Below, one piece after another: positions 36,080-49,300 of a DNA stretch of 64,000 nt. The translations under genes and the position numbers were made by a program. Origin of the DNA: Antitrichia curtipendula (taxonomy: Eukaryota; Streptophyta; Bryopsida; Hypnales; Leucodontaceae); NCBI GenBank assembly GCA_951230915.1, contig OX579640.1, forward strand, positions 9,940,981-10,004,980, written 5' to 3'. The notes beneath the pieces were generated by a model, which searched no databases, was not told where the DNA came from, and saw only the letters and a list, made by a program, of their open reading frames with translations. Numbering within the stretch: the stretch's first letter is position 1; each line of letters starts with the position of its first letter.

Positions 36080-36545
36080 GTTTGGAAGTTCGTTTTCATT
36101 TTCAAATTATTATTCTTTGGGTGAGTCCTAGTTCGCAAGTACATGGTGAAGGCATGAAGGAGAGGTTTGGGCCCAAGAAGGGAGCAACATGCTTCCACAC
36201 ATGATCTTTGAACTCAAAAAGTAGTTGGACCCCTTAATGCAGCCATTGACTTGAAGATATTCCCCTGAAATCAAATTAAAGGCTGGCTACATTAATGGAT
36301 TCCCCCTCTCCATAGAAAAGAAGAATCCTATGACCAAGTTCAACTTCTATTTCAACTTCCCTCCATACTGTGGTTGAGGAGTGGGACATCCGCGTCCTGA
36401 CCTGACGTCCGCATCTTGACCTGGCGTCCGCATCCTGACCTGGCGTCCGCGCCCTGACGAATCCATCCGCGTCTTGTAAAGTCCCCGCCTTGACGATGAC
36501 ATCCCCGCCCCGACTTTCACGTCCGCGCCTTGATTCCAGCGTGGA
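36080..36545. repeat. Direct repeat B with GC-rich minisatellite
   Basis: This is the second copy of the 34380-34835 segment, with a longer minisatellite at 36385-36480 built from cctgacctggcgtccgc units. Confidence 0.75.
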
Positions 36546-36599
36546 CCGCCACCGTGGAAGTGAGTTGTCAATTGGAAAATTGGAAAAATGAAAGGTGTC

Positions 36600-37060
36600 C
36601 GGGCTGTCCGAGACGTCCAATTATCTGGTCCGGTTTGCCCGTCCGATCACCTCGACCCGTCCACTATGACAATCCTGCGGGGAGGGGTGCGGTGGATCCC
36701 CCACCCACCAAACTCTTTTTTTCAAAAGCTTGACTGAGTATTCCTGATATCGTTGCTGAAATAGGATGGAGAAGATTCTCCAATCAAAAATATTTTTTTT
36801 GAATTTTAGTTCTTGAACTTTTTGGTGCCAGGGTGGGTGGGAAGGTGAATCACCCACCACTTAAAATTTGTTTTTTCTAAAAATTAACTTGTTGATTTTG
36901 ATCTCACTATCAAGAGCCTTGGTGCAAGTTCGTCTTGTTGAAGCTCTTTTTTAAAGATTAAATGATGATTTTGATTTGTAGCCATAGTAGGATGGCAAAT
37001 CCTCCACCAACCAAATTTATTTTCCAGAAGGTTGACCTATAAACCTTAATCTCGATACCG
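36600..37060. repeat. GTCCG segment 5 plus about 150-bp tandem units, array 2
   Basis: At 36600-36680, gtccg-rich sequence is the inverse match of 30471-30560. From 36680 three units with GC boxes (gtggatcccccacccacc, ggtgaatcacccaccac, ggcaaatcctccaccaacc) and the following tgatctc or taatctcgat words repeat at about 152-155 bp. They are homologous to array 1 at 30010-30470. Confidence 0.6.
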
Positions 37061-38529
37061 ATGTTGCATTGTTGCATTGCAAATACGTACATGGTGTAGA
37101 ACCATACATTAATATGTTATTTTGATTGGTTTGATTATAATAATCTAAAAAGAATGGTGACATCATTTTAATAGCTTTAAGGTGACGCCTTCTCATTATG
37201 GCACATTCCATCTATTTAAGAAAAAGCATCCGCTTGAGAGCTTCATCAATTTGATGTAGTTTCTTTATTTTTCACTTTAGATTTTAGTATGTTGAATTGG
37301 AGATTTGGAAGGGGAGTTTTGAGTCTCAAGATGATGAGCTTCAATCTAAAAATAGAATTTGAGTTTTCTTTGTCACAACTGTTAGATCAACCTCTTCTGT
37401 TGCATGAGCATCTTCAAGATGAAGTTGGGCCTTCTCAACCACCAAAGCAACCTTAAGAAGAACAACAATGGCACGAAAATCTTCAACGTGATGCTCGAGC
37501 ACAGATTGGATGTATTGAATCCGACAACCGAGAAGTGACATTTGAAGGTTGTTTTGAGGGTTTAAATGACAATTAATACTATTGTATGGTCAAACCTATA
37601 AGGAGTCATGGCCACCAACGTTGGATAGAAGAGCTGATCAATCCTTTAATTAAGACAAATCGTGCAGAGTAAGTTGCAACCACCTTAAGATGTATTCTCA
37701 AGTTTCCACAGATGGAGTGATACGTCTCTTAGACTTTGGATTTTTTACCTTGAGTATATATCTAATAGACATGCTAAGTGATTTACATATTTTTTTCTGT
37801 ATGTTCAAAGTCACAGAAAGAAAATAATGAAATAATTGCCTTCTAGTAATTTTGGAGTGGTTTACTTCCTTCGTAAGGAGGTGAATTAGATTATGTGGTC
37901 AAATTTAATGACCATTGGGTGGTACTATAGCCTTATGGTCAAGATATGGGCTGAAATCCACTTGACTTGTATGATTAAAGTAGAAGATAAGGTGGAAGAT
38001 AAGGAGAACCCTATTCATCTCCTTCTTCATTGTTGGTTAGAAGGCCGAATGTTTGAGGAGCCAAATTGTGTTGAGTTTTGCGAGTTTTGGAATGAAAATT
38101 TGAGGAATTGTGTATCATGTTGTTGTCTTTTTAAAAAGTACTATCTTTCTTGAATTGAAGTTATGCATTGAGATTTGTGTTAGTTTGAGTGGAAGAAGGT
38201 CTATTGCCTCCCATGTGAAGGAGCAGAGAATTTGATCGACCATAAAAGATGGTTAAGTCTTTAGTTTGCAATGAAATTTTTAGAAAATTTAAAATTTTTT
38301 GTTAGCTTTCCAAATAGCTATCATGAGTTTTATTTGAAGCATTTATAAATGAATCATGAATATGAAAGTGAAAGAAGGTCTGTTGCCCTCAATTTTAGAA
38401 GCCAAAACTTTGAGTGACCATAAAAGTTGGAAAAAATGTCATCTTAGTTTGAATTTTGGAAGAGAAGTAGAGAATTGTGGAAGTTTTTTTAAAAACTATT
38501 ACACATTTCATTTGAATTCTTAGATCATC
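37061..38529. other. Intergenic DNA with possible traces of decayed coding sequence
   Basis: Short plus-strand stretches near 37370-37560 and 37893-38153 have protein-like composition, but stops and frame changes interrupt them and no family is recognised. They may belong to the decayed gene that follows. Confidence 0.35.
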
Positions 38530-40690
38530 CATGGCACTACATCAAAATTCAACCAAGGAGTTAGAGTTGAAGTGGAGGACATTGAAGACTTGTATATTGT
38601 GGCTTTCATTTTTTTGTAAACTTTGTTGTTGCAGGTGGCATGGATTAAACCATTGCTTAAGCCTCGTTTTGTATTATGGTAACAAAGTGGGGTTAATGGG
38701 CCATATGGTCGAGACTTGTTTTATTTTCACGGTGAGGCTAGATTGTCCATGCTGGTCACCAGAAGTTTGAAGTTTGGGAGTCAATCTTTTAAACGATTCA
38801 ACTTGTGGTCTGGCTGTCTCATTTTACCTATCCAAAGCTTGTAATTGCTTATCACCTACCTTGACCTTTGAATCCATTTGGAGTCAATTCAAGATAGACC
38901 AACAAGGAGTAGTTCCACAATAGTGTAGAAAGTTTGAAGAACAAGATTCAAAATTTAGTACAACTACATCTTCTTTTGTTCCTAAGCCATTCCTAGTCAC
39001 AGCTAGGATCCCCGTGATTTCCTGAGGCAAGCCTTTCTTTAGTGAAAAATTGAACTAGTGCTCACCTTTGGGTCAGGACATAGTACTTGGAATGCAATCA
39101 GGGATTCATTCCATCTCAGAAGTTGGCATTATTCTAGTCCTTCAAAGACATCATCATTGTGAAAACGGAATTTGACAAATTAGTTGGCCTTCATGCCAAT
39201 GTACAAGTCTACAAGAGAAGACCTTAAAAAGGAAGGAGGTATTTGACAAAAAGAAAGAAGAGAGATGGGAATCAACAAGGAAAAAGATTGAAGAAAACAA
39301 TACAAAGAAGAAAGCACGAGAGGTAGAGAAGGGTAAAACTAAGGCAAAGGGCAAATAAAAAGGGAAGAAGAGGAAACAAAAATAGAGGTGCCGGAGCAAG
39401 CTACAAGTAATGGTGCCATGAAAGACACCTCCTCATGTTTCTTACTCACTCAAGAGAAACTCCTATATGACCTTCTACTCCAGGTCAAGGACTTGACATC
39501 AACGTGGATCGAGACAACATCGTGCAATTTTTTTGCATAAAAGACAATATAGCCTTAAATAGCAACACGCCTTGGTGGGGTCCTAGAGAGAAGGCTTGGC
39601 CCTTCATGCAAATGCTGGTGGAGGCAATTGCATCGCTTGGTGACATCATTATAGACTACACTGCATCTACAAGTCTGTTTTTCTCATGCACTTTGTATCA
39701 TGGTTTTTTTACCTTATACTTACTATTTACAATAATCACGTGGAGTACCTAGATACCCACCTCAATTTTGTTAATCCAAAACATATCAACTAGTTCACAC
39801 AATATATTTTGACTACTAGGTAGACTCATCAAATTCAAGATGCCATAGTTGGGTTGGAAAGTTCCCTCCTGTTAACTTTGTATTGCTCCAAACCTAATTG
39901 AGGGTGCATGGGGTCTTGCTATTGAGACAACTTTATCATTTATACTAACCTACATTATCTTTTCCAAAAATCAATATGTTAATGACTCAATGTGCATTAT
40001 TAATCAATTCCTAAATTCTATTCTGCATTTGGAATTGTTTTATTTTGTCTTAACCTTATAGATCTTGTTTCCTTGCTTCATGTTGAATGCAAGTTTGGCC
40101 ATTTATGCTTGTTGTATTATCGGTTGCCATATTGTGGCTTTACAAGTAGAGAAGACCATATTTGATGCCCTCCTTACTTTGTTCACTCACAATGTTGCAA
40201 TTCCTACGATCCAACGGCAATACAATACAGCTCCTCCACTTCATCTTGACAACGAGGAGGTGCCCATCCACCATGTTGTGAAGACCTCAAAATTTAGTAA
40301 GTAAGTTTATCCCTAAGCTTCTAAAGTTTGCCACTTTGCCCTTTAGGTTTCATCTTGTACTTTGGTTTCATGTGAGTTTTTTTTTTATAGATAAATTAAA
40401 AAAATGAAGATGTCAACGCATTGACCATTCTTTAGAGGTCTGACATTCTTTAGTAGCCCCCCTAAGCCATTTCAATTGCTAGTGTATGTGAAGCCAAGGC
40501 ACTAGCCTCACAGTTTGATACTTTTAATCATAAACTGTCTTCTAGGATTCATAAGGTAGATTCCCATGTTCTGATATTTATAGATGATTTGGCTAGAGAG
40601 TTTGGCAATGAGACATCAGATAGTCATGAGAGCTCTGCATCTAGATCTTCTAGCAATACTCTTCACAAATTTACCTTGTGAATCCTATCT
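38530..40690 (+). pseudogene. Decayed gene resembling an N6-adenine-methylase-like protein
   Basis: Protein-like segments follow each other on the plus strand with stops, frame changes and a gap. A piece near 38700-38800 reads GRDLFYFHGEARLSMLVTRS after a frameshift from LYYGNKVGLMG. A Lys/Glu-rich segment lies at 39225-39390. The segment from 39560 reads NTPWWGPREKAWPFMQMLVE and then GDIIIDYTAST. After a roughly 380-bp interruption, YACCIIGCHIVALQVEKTIF lies near 40105-40165. In type II DNA methylases a G-x-(I/V)-(I/V)-D-x-x-x-(G/S) segment followed by GR-(x)-(V)-A-(L)-E is the SAM-binding motif I/II. Here the (A/S)-T-G and E positions look altered. A Ser-rich tail ends near 40680. No catalytic DPPY motif was found. 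I recall such proteins as multicopy in non-seed plants; a name cannot be given. Confidence 0.45.
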
Positions 40691-42148
40691 ATTCTATTTT
40701 TTATGCACAAGTCGCCACATTGTGGCTTGAAAGCAAAGATGAAGTCCTTGGAGGGCATGGTATGTTTTTATTTTGCCTAATCCCTTAATCCCTTGTTGTA
40801 TTTTGTTATCATAAAGCTTCAATTATCCTAATGTGTTACCCTAAACAACCTTCAATCCTAAACCATGGTCATAGATCCACACTCACAAAAAATGAAAAAA
40901 TTAGAGGCTTACAGATTCATGGCTCTTGGGCTCACACTCCAAAGCTCACAAAATAGCACACCCGCTACTTACATGACCATAAGTTAGAAAACCTTTTCTT
41001 TTCCAAAACAAGTATATTTTTAGAGCAATTAATAATAATTGTATTTAATGTATTGAGTATTGGATTGATTATTTTCTTAGGTATTTAATTTGTATTCTAG
41101 TTTGAGGGCACTTGATGCTTATTTGTATTTCTTTGTTCAACTTCTTGCTCAAGTTCTAAAGATGAGGATTGGGTCAATTTTCTTAGAAGTTATAGATTAG
41201 GCATTGCAATTTATTTAGATTATTGGTTAAATGGGTTGAAAATAACTATGTGTTTAAATTTGAATTATTGCAAAGGAAATATAATGAACATAAAATTGGG
41301 ATAAAACTCTTAAGAGTTGAAGTAAAAGATTGATCAAAATATAATTTTTTAAAGATAAGAACATCAAGTGCTTCTAAATTTGACATTTCTTTATGTTTTG
41401 TTTGTTTTTGAACCATAGATAAGGCCAATATTTTGAATGCACTAAAAGCTTGCAACACCTAGTAAACACTACTAAGATATTCATTCACTAATCAGTGGTT
41501 TTCATGCAAAGTTCATGTCTACCCCTTCAATTACAAGATATATAGTTCACTAATAAATTTTATGTGGAGTTCATGTAGAGTATTCCTTTAATTATAATCT
41601 CCAAGCGCAATTTGGTCAAAAGTTTGATATAGTCATATAGAATGTTTTGAGTTTCTGATCCTTATTGTGGTGTATTTGCTCTACTTAACAAATACATAGT
41701 ATCTCTTATATCTTTTTTTTTTTTTTTTACTTTTAACTTTAATGTTACTTAGCTAGAATATAGAAAACTTTTTACAAATTTATTTTGGGCTACTATCAAA
41801 TATTGCACTACCTAATATTCTACATTGCAACAATTGAAATGATGAGAATGACTTGAAATGAATTGATTTGGCAATCCAAGGTTAAAGGTCATTAAAATGC
41901 CCTTACAAATGACCATATATGTATATTAGTAGTGTATATTGTTGGTTGATGTTTAACTAAATAATTTTATTGAATTTTAATATTTTCTTTTGATATTTAA
42001 AATTATCAAATTAAATTAATGTGTTGTATTAAATAATAAAATAGACACTGCAAAAAATCCTATAGATCTTCTTTGAAGGTCCCAATTAGGATGGACAATT
42101 CATTTCCGAAATGGAAGTTGTGTTAGGTACCTTCATTTGTCTACCCAA
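40691..42148. other. AT-rich intergenic DNA, no gene
   Basis: No frame with protein-like composition. A poly-T tract lies at about 41711-41729. Confidence 0.5.
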
Positions 42149-42822
42149 TTAACCCCTAAATGCCTAAGATTTTTTGGAGCTTCTAGGAATTTGCTCTAAA
42201 TTGAAGAAAAATATGTATTTTGAATTTTATCAACATTAAGTTTTATCAATTTTTTCTGAATTGTAACTGTACAAATTCAAACTAGATCAAGAACTAGACA
42301 TATATGAGATCACAAGAAAAAAGAAGATTATAACAATATCACTTATGTATTGAAAGATTATAATGTTTGATCATAATGGTGTTAAAACTGTAAAAGTGAT
42401 TTGAAGTCTTTCAATCCTCTTTTTACATGTCAAAACAAAAAAATTAGTCACTAAAAAAAATGAGGTTAAAGGATATAGCATGCATAATCCCAATCAATTA
42501 ACAATTTTTCAAAATCTACTTTACAAATTTTTTAAATGAATTTCTAATGTGATTTTTTCTCCAAGTTTTAGTGTATTTGAGGCTCATTTCCAAAAGCCCT
42601 CAACACTGGAAAATCAAGATTTGCAATTGACACCCTTACACAAAATCTTAAATAGAAAATCATAATCATTCATTTTCAAAATCAATTTTTTGATGCTAAA
42701 ACTAGACTTCAAAAGAATTTTTCAAAAATATAAATTACTAAAAATAGCAACTTGATAAAGTTTAATTTAACTTTAAATATTGCCAACACCAAAATTTGGT
42801 GCCTTGAACATTTAGGGGTTCA
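42149..42822 (+). mobile_element. TTAA-family element, copy 9 (0.65-kb subtype, uninterrupted)
   Basis: TTAACCCCTAAATGCC at the left; ACATTTAGGGG followed by TTCA at the right (a single-base decay of TTAA). The 666-bp body is the uninterrupted counterpart of copy 6 and defines where the 724-bp insertion entered that copy. Confidence 0.75.
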
Positions 42823-43370
42823 AACTTGTTTCCTCAACATGAAGAAACTTGAAAGTTGCCTATAACACAATTGTGCAAGGTGCAAAATTTAATGAGGTAT
42901 CTTGCTTTCACCCCAAAATCAACATTCTTCTCAAGATATAGAATTCAGAACAAAAAAGATATACATGTACAATCTAACTTCCATTGAGACAAAAATACAT
43001 TCTTCAATCATTGCCTTGTTATCATAAGCAAGAGATTTTGAAAGATTAAGTTAAACTTTTGATTTCACATTGGAATTCTTTTCTTCAAATACTAAATTTA
43101 CAAATTCAGTAGCATCAATATCTAGTTTACAAGCTACACCTTATCAACTCCTAAAGATAAAAGGAAGTTTCCTCATAGTTTCGGAGAGTGAGAAACTGAG
43201 AATAACAACTGGGACTATAGTCTCCACAAGTGCATAGAGCATATACTACCCTATGCATTGAAATTGTCTAGGCTTGTCCATATCCATAGCCAATCACAAC
43301 TACTACAAAGTTGTTGCTAATCCTTGCCCACCTCTAAAAACAACTTCTTACTAGAACAGATCATGCATGG
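42823..43370. other. 3' flank of the LRR receptor kinase gene
   Basis: No coding sequence. The part adjoining 43371 presumably holds the 3' untranslated region of the minus-strand kinase gene; no clear poly-A signal was singled out. Confidence 0.35.
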
Positions 43371-46300
43371 CTATCGAGCTCTAATTTCACATATCTCCAA
43401 AGCAAAAGTATCACTCCCATTACTCTGTCTATGGCCACGAGATTTTCCATAAGATCCATTCAAAGAAGACTTGCTACTCTCTCCTTCCTCCAAGACACTC
43501 CCCAAACCACTTTTTGACCTTTGTGACCAAGTGCTGCTCAACTTTCCTTCCCCAAGCACATGCACTTCAGACTCTGTGTCCCCTTGCAATATGGACACAA
43601 TGCGGGCCATGCTAGGCCGCCTTTCTACAACATTAGAAATGCACAAAAGACACACAATGATCACTCGTAGCACATCTTGCACCTCTTCTTCATTCAAATG
43701 GAGAGTTGGATCCACCAAGTCCAGTAGCCTCTCATCCTTATGTAGTCGCCACGCCTATGTCATTGACAAAATAATGCACCTTCTTAATTCAATAAAAATC
43801 AAAATCTTCTTTATTCCTTACACCATTACTAGTGATTTAATGGACTAGGTAATGTGAAAGTAGAGTCTTGTTGTAAAAAAATTACATGCCATGCCAAGAG
43901 GGTGGCAAGGGACGTTATTTCTCATAACAAGGGTCTGCTTTCACATTACTAGACATAACCTTGATGTAAGATGGTTGGATCTTGCCATCTTGGTCAACTG
44001 TATTGTATCCTGCTTTAAAAGACATGCATCATTTTGCTAAAGCAACTCTACATTATGAAAATAACATGCCTTTCTTCATTCAGTGGGAGGAAGAAAGACT
44101 TTCAAATGTCTTGAAATGACTTATTGAGGTTATCGAAAGAGTCTACAATGGGTGAAAGTGGTAAGAGGAAGAATGAAGTACCCATTGGGAAAGATAAACT
44201 TGCTCCAGTGGTGCAGTGTCATCAATATTGCAACGCCCACTTATAATCTCCAAACATAACACCCCAAAGCTGTACACATCTACTTTGTCGCTTAGTTGGC
44301 CAAGGGAAGCATACTCTGGTGCCAAGTATCCTCTGCAACCATCACCATTACCATGCAGAGTGACCATGTTAGAGATACAGGCATCTGAAGTGGATTAGAA
44401 CTCAAATCGCCTATTTTGTTAAAATGGCGGTATCCCAATACCTTTCAGAAGGGGTGTTCTTGAAACAGAAATTTACTTGTCTTACATTTTAGACCTTTAT
44501 AAACATATATTGTCACTATTTTTTACGCCCGAGTCGCGCCACTTTAACGAAATTGACGTTTCAACTGATCGATGACAGAGGAAGTCACTGCCCAGTGCCT
44601 GCATTGAAGGGGTGGGAAAAGACTGGACTCACTTGGTTCCAGCAATATGCACAGTCATAATGTGACTTTGTTCATCGGGGAATAATAGAGCCAAGCCGAA
44701 ATCCGCAATCTTCGGCTCCAGATTCGAGTCTAATAAGATGTTGCCAGCCTTGATGTCCCGGTGGATGACTCGAGGATGGGCCAATGCATGCAGATAGTGC
44801 AAACCACGGGCAACGCCCAAGCAAATCTTGAGACGCACGGGCCAGCTCGCCAGCTGACCGCTCATCTCCTGCTTCTTGGATCCTAAGGAGAACAGGAGAA
44901 AACCATTACAAGCTGATAGTTTCACATGTGAAACCGCACTCTCGTTCCTGCTGCAAGTGGGATGATGAAGGCGAGATATGCCTGGTTACAGAAATGACGG
45001 GAGCCGCAGAAGAAGCCACGTGCATGAGCTACGCGTCCATGAACAGAGCTGTGTTGAACAAACATACCGAGTAGAATTTGATCAACGTCGAAATTATCCA
45101 CGTACTCGTACACCAACAGCTTTTGAGATTCACGAAGACAACATCCTTTGAGATTCACCAGATTTCTGTGCTTCATGCCCGTGATCAGGACCACTTCATT
45201 GAGGAATTCGTCGTGGCCTTGGGCTGTTTTGACGAACAGCTGCTTCACTGCCACCACGTTTCCACTTGGCAGCACACCCTGCAGATTAAATTTCATTCCA
45301 AAATAAGCACTCAAAACTAGGATGTGAATTGTAAATGACTACATCAGCTAGAAATGGTGCTTTCTGCACAGGTGGACACAGTTGATGTTCGAATAAATCA
45401 TGTAAATTGGTGCACCTTGTATACTGCTCCATAGGCGCCCTCCCCCAACTTCATGTCTGGATGAAAGTCTCGTGTGGCACCCCGCAGCTCATTGTACGAG
45501 AATATGGTGGGCTTCACGTCAAACTCCTCGAATTCTGAATCGCGGTGAAGGGAATGAACGTCAGCAAAGAGATCGTTCGAGTCTAGCGACTATGAAGAAG
45601 ATGCATGCCCAAGGTTAGTTACAAATGATTTCCGAGGCACTCACTTTGTTCAAATTGCAGTTGCAGATACTGTTTGTATCTTCGGTTTTTGATAAGGATA
45701 GCCCCCACAACAATCATCAATATCGACACCACTGCAGCAACACTGGTAGTGGCTGCAATGATGATAATCTTTATTTTGTCCGTTTTTGCTGCAAACGAAA
45801 GAAGGCAATAAAACTTTCTGTTGGTGGGGATGTTCAAGTAGGAAATAAACTACGATGAAAAGATCTCGACAAAATAACTATGTGCTGCACTTGCACATCC
45901 GAATTGGAGAAAGGCTCTCATGTAATGATCGTCAATCTGCATTATACTCCAGTCATGATACTTACGTGATGGGACAAAGCAGATTTGTGAACAGTAGCAT
46001 CTGAGGGTGTCATCGTTGGAGTCAAAGTTATGACAATAAGGATTTCCCTGTAGTCTGCAGAATAGCAGTGAAATTATAGTGACCGTTATCAAACAAATGA
46101 GCTGCGGAAACGAACTTGACAGCATCTTGCTAATGAAAGGTATTCCACTAGATTCAGATATTTCATTGCGACAAACTATGGGCCATAGATTTTGTACTTA
46201 CAGGAAAACAGTACTGGTGTTAGCGATGATGTAATGGTTCGAAATTACATGCTGGATGCTATTGTTTTGCAAACTCATAATCCCCAACTTCTCAGATGAG

Positions 46301-49300
46301 TTGGCAGGTGAGTTTTTATCTTGAAGTAACCCCAGTTGAAACATGTTCGAAATGTCAAGAGTTCCTGTAAGAGTGTTGTTGTCTAGGTACCTGGCAAATA
46401 CTCTCAGTGAGGTCAGGCTCGCAAGCAGAGACTCAAGTGCCATCTCATTTCCTGTCCTCACATGACAGCCCTCAGCTGTCTAATGTCATGAATATAAAAA
46501 CTTACAGAACTAGTGGAGATTGATCTGTCACTCAGCTTTTGCAAGAATTGATGGCTTTGGTCCAATGAGGGCATACTGATTAGGGTAAGTGGAACAGGGC
46601 GTGCAGCTTACAGTTCCTCAATAGAGCCAAGGCTTGCGGCATTCCAGGATGGGAGAGGACCAGTAAGTTGATTGTGAGACAAGTCCACAAATGTCAGTGC
46701 AGTGCTTGCATTCAGATCAAATATATCCACCAGGTTCGCGGTTCCAGTGAATCCGTTCCTGCTCAGATCCCTGTACCATATCCACACATGCAGATTATGT
46801 AAATATGTTGCGTGTGAAAATTTTATTGCGACATACTAAGTTCCAAATCACTCATTTTCTGAAGAATTTACTTTAGGAAGACTGAGTATAGAATCAACCA
46901 TCTTAGCGTGCAGAGAGTGAGACGTACACATAACGTAGAGTGGAAAACTCTTTGAGATCTGGCAACGGCCCCTCGAACTGATTCCCAGAGACATCCCTGC
47001 ACATACGTTAACAAGTTTTAGTACAGCGTTTGATTTTCTCACGGTCACCGACAGCAGACAATTGCATGACTGTTCTTGAAACTGGACATTGAAAGCTAGC
47101 GAGCTAGATGGGGTGGAGCTTACAAATGCATCAGCTGGTGCATGGGAGTGAGGTTTGGCAAAGCGCCAGTGAAAGAGTTGTCAGATATGTCCCTGAATAG
47201 TAAAAACAAGCCGATTTGTCACCAACATTCAATGTAACGCAGATCGACAAAGCTCACATGCTGCAAGAATTACTGGGCCTTTCGAGCGACTTCAGAACCA
47301 GAAGAAAACTAGAGATCAAACTAACTGGGCCTTACAGTATTTTTAGTTCCGTTTTATTTGTGAATGCATCCGCTTGAATTGGTCCATACAAACGATTACC
47401 ACCAATGCTGAGTTTCTGGAGGTAACTCATGGTGTGGAACTGTTCGGATGGATAGGGCCCTGTGAACTGATTGCCGCTCAAGTCTCTGTTGAATGGGCAG
47501 AAAATACATTGAGTGTCAGTGGAATGCAAAGTTTTTCGCATTGTAAGCTCAATTTGATAGATTCACCTCGTAAATCTTCTTCTTCTTTATACAGTCTTAA
47601 GTTTGCTCAGCGACTGACTCAGTCTGCGGATCCTGGATCAGTTTAGTTGGATTATATGGTCCGATCTTGCGACAAGAACTTCCGAATCGACTTAAGCTGT
47701 TTAAACTTCCGAATCGACTCTTCAAGGATGAGACATAGCACTCACAGTTGCAGGAGATTCCAGAGAATCGGCAGACTTGGAATCGGGCCGTTGAAAGCAT
47801 TGTCGTGGACATCCCTAAGTGAAATTCAGGCACAATTTGATCATCAGTATATTCAGTAAGCTGATGGTGTACTGAGGGAATTAATCCCCGGGGCTTAATT
47901 CCCTCAGTGTTATCCAGGGATCGACAAATTTACATAAGAATGATCGACATTGCAGGGTGTGCTAGATGTGGAACTTCCAAAGAAACTCGGCACATTTTCT
48001 TACAAATATTGATGTTGGGAGTACAGTAATCTAGGGAGAATGTAGTATAGTACTTAGCATTTCTTACAAAATATTCATCCATGTATTTTGAAGTTCTTGA
48101 GGTAGAGGACCAGTGAGGTTCGGATTTCCTGTCAACTCCCTGCACATGTATATTAGTTGACATAAGTGCACAGATCAGCAATTGGAAGATAATTGTGATA
48201 GGAGAAATTAACCACTAATAAGACGAAAAGGTCTGAGAAGGTTTCATGTTTGGTGACGTTAATTTCGTTGTATTGGCGGGTATTCACGACAGCCTCTTTC
48301 GAGAGTGGCGTCTTGAAACGTAACTCTATAGCAGTCATGGTTTTAAACCTCAAATTCGTTAAACAAGCGGAATTCCATGACTTTGACACTTTTGAGGGAG
48401 TGCTACCTGAAAAGCAAATCTATACCGTTCCTAATTTTTGGAGTTTTCTGTAGATGAAAATCACAATTTTTGGCTTCCAGAATCGCACCAATTTAACGAA
48501 ATTGACAATTTGGAGAGCTTTCTGCAGCTGAATGTCACAATTTTGGCTCTTTCAATTTTGGCGCCTATACAACGAATTTGACCAATGGTCAAACTTACAA
48601 TTAATTTTCATCTTAGAAATATCTCTCATAATTTTCACTTGAGACTATGATATTGGTTGTGGCAAGAACCAAAGATGTTTGAGACCAGGGTCCTTTCAAA
48701 TAATCCTGCCCCAGGTGAGGGTGAAAATTGGGGGTAAGTACGTCTCTCCCCCTCCCCTCAAGTGTTCAGCTTGACATATCAAACCCCAAACCTTAAATTT
48801 AGTGTGCTGAACTCGAAAATGAAAACCTAAACTATGTGCCTACGAGGTAGATAAATGAACTTACAAGGTATAGAGAAATGAGAGGTTTGCAATTTCCGGT
48901 GGCAAAACGCCCACAATCGATGCATTAGATAAATACCTGTCCATTAACATTCCATTATGAACACAATATCACTGTTAGTCATTTGGAGCACCTTGACAAC
49001 TATTCGGTGTGTTTCTCGAGAATAGACTGAAGACTTTGCAGAGAAATTCCATTCTAAAAAAGACCGAACCACATCAGGCCAATAAGTTCAGGATGTTTTT
49101 TTGTTTTTTTGTTTTTGTTTTTGTTTTTTGAACAAATGGAAGAAGTTCAGGATGTTCGATGTCATAAGGATTTTCTACTTAATTACTGGTACTAAAGTCA
49201 ATTTCGTTGAAGTGGAGCGATTCCAGCTCCAAAAATTGTGACATACGTGTACATAATGGCCTGAAAGCTAGGAGAGGTATGGATTTCTGTTTCCGAACAG

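Noticed and set aside
34380..36545. Direct repeats A and B as long terminal repeats of a retrotransposon
   Set aside because: The interior is a satellite array without gag or pol traces, no primer-binding or polypurine site was seen, and the repeats do not end in TG...CA.
39154..39399. 81-codon minus-strand Phe-rich frame as a membrane protein
   Set aside because: It is the antisense of the Lys/Glu-rich part of the decayed plus-strand methylase-like gene.
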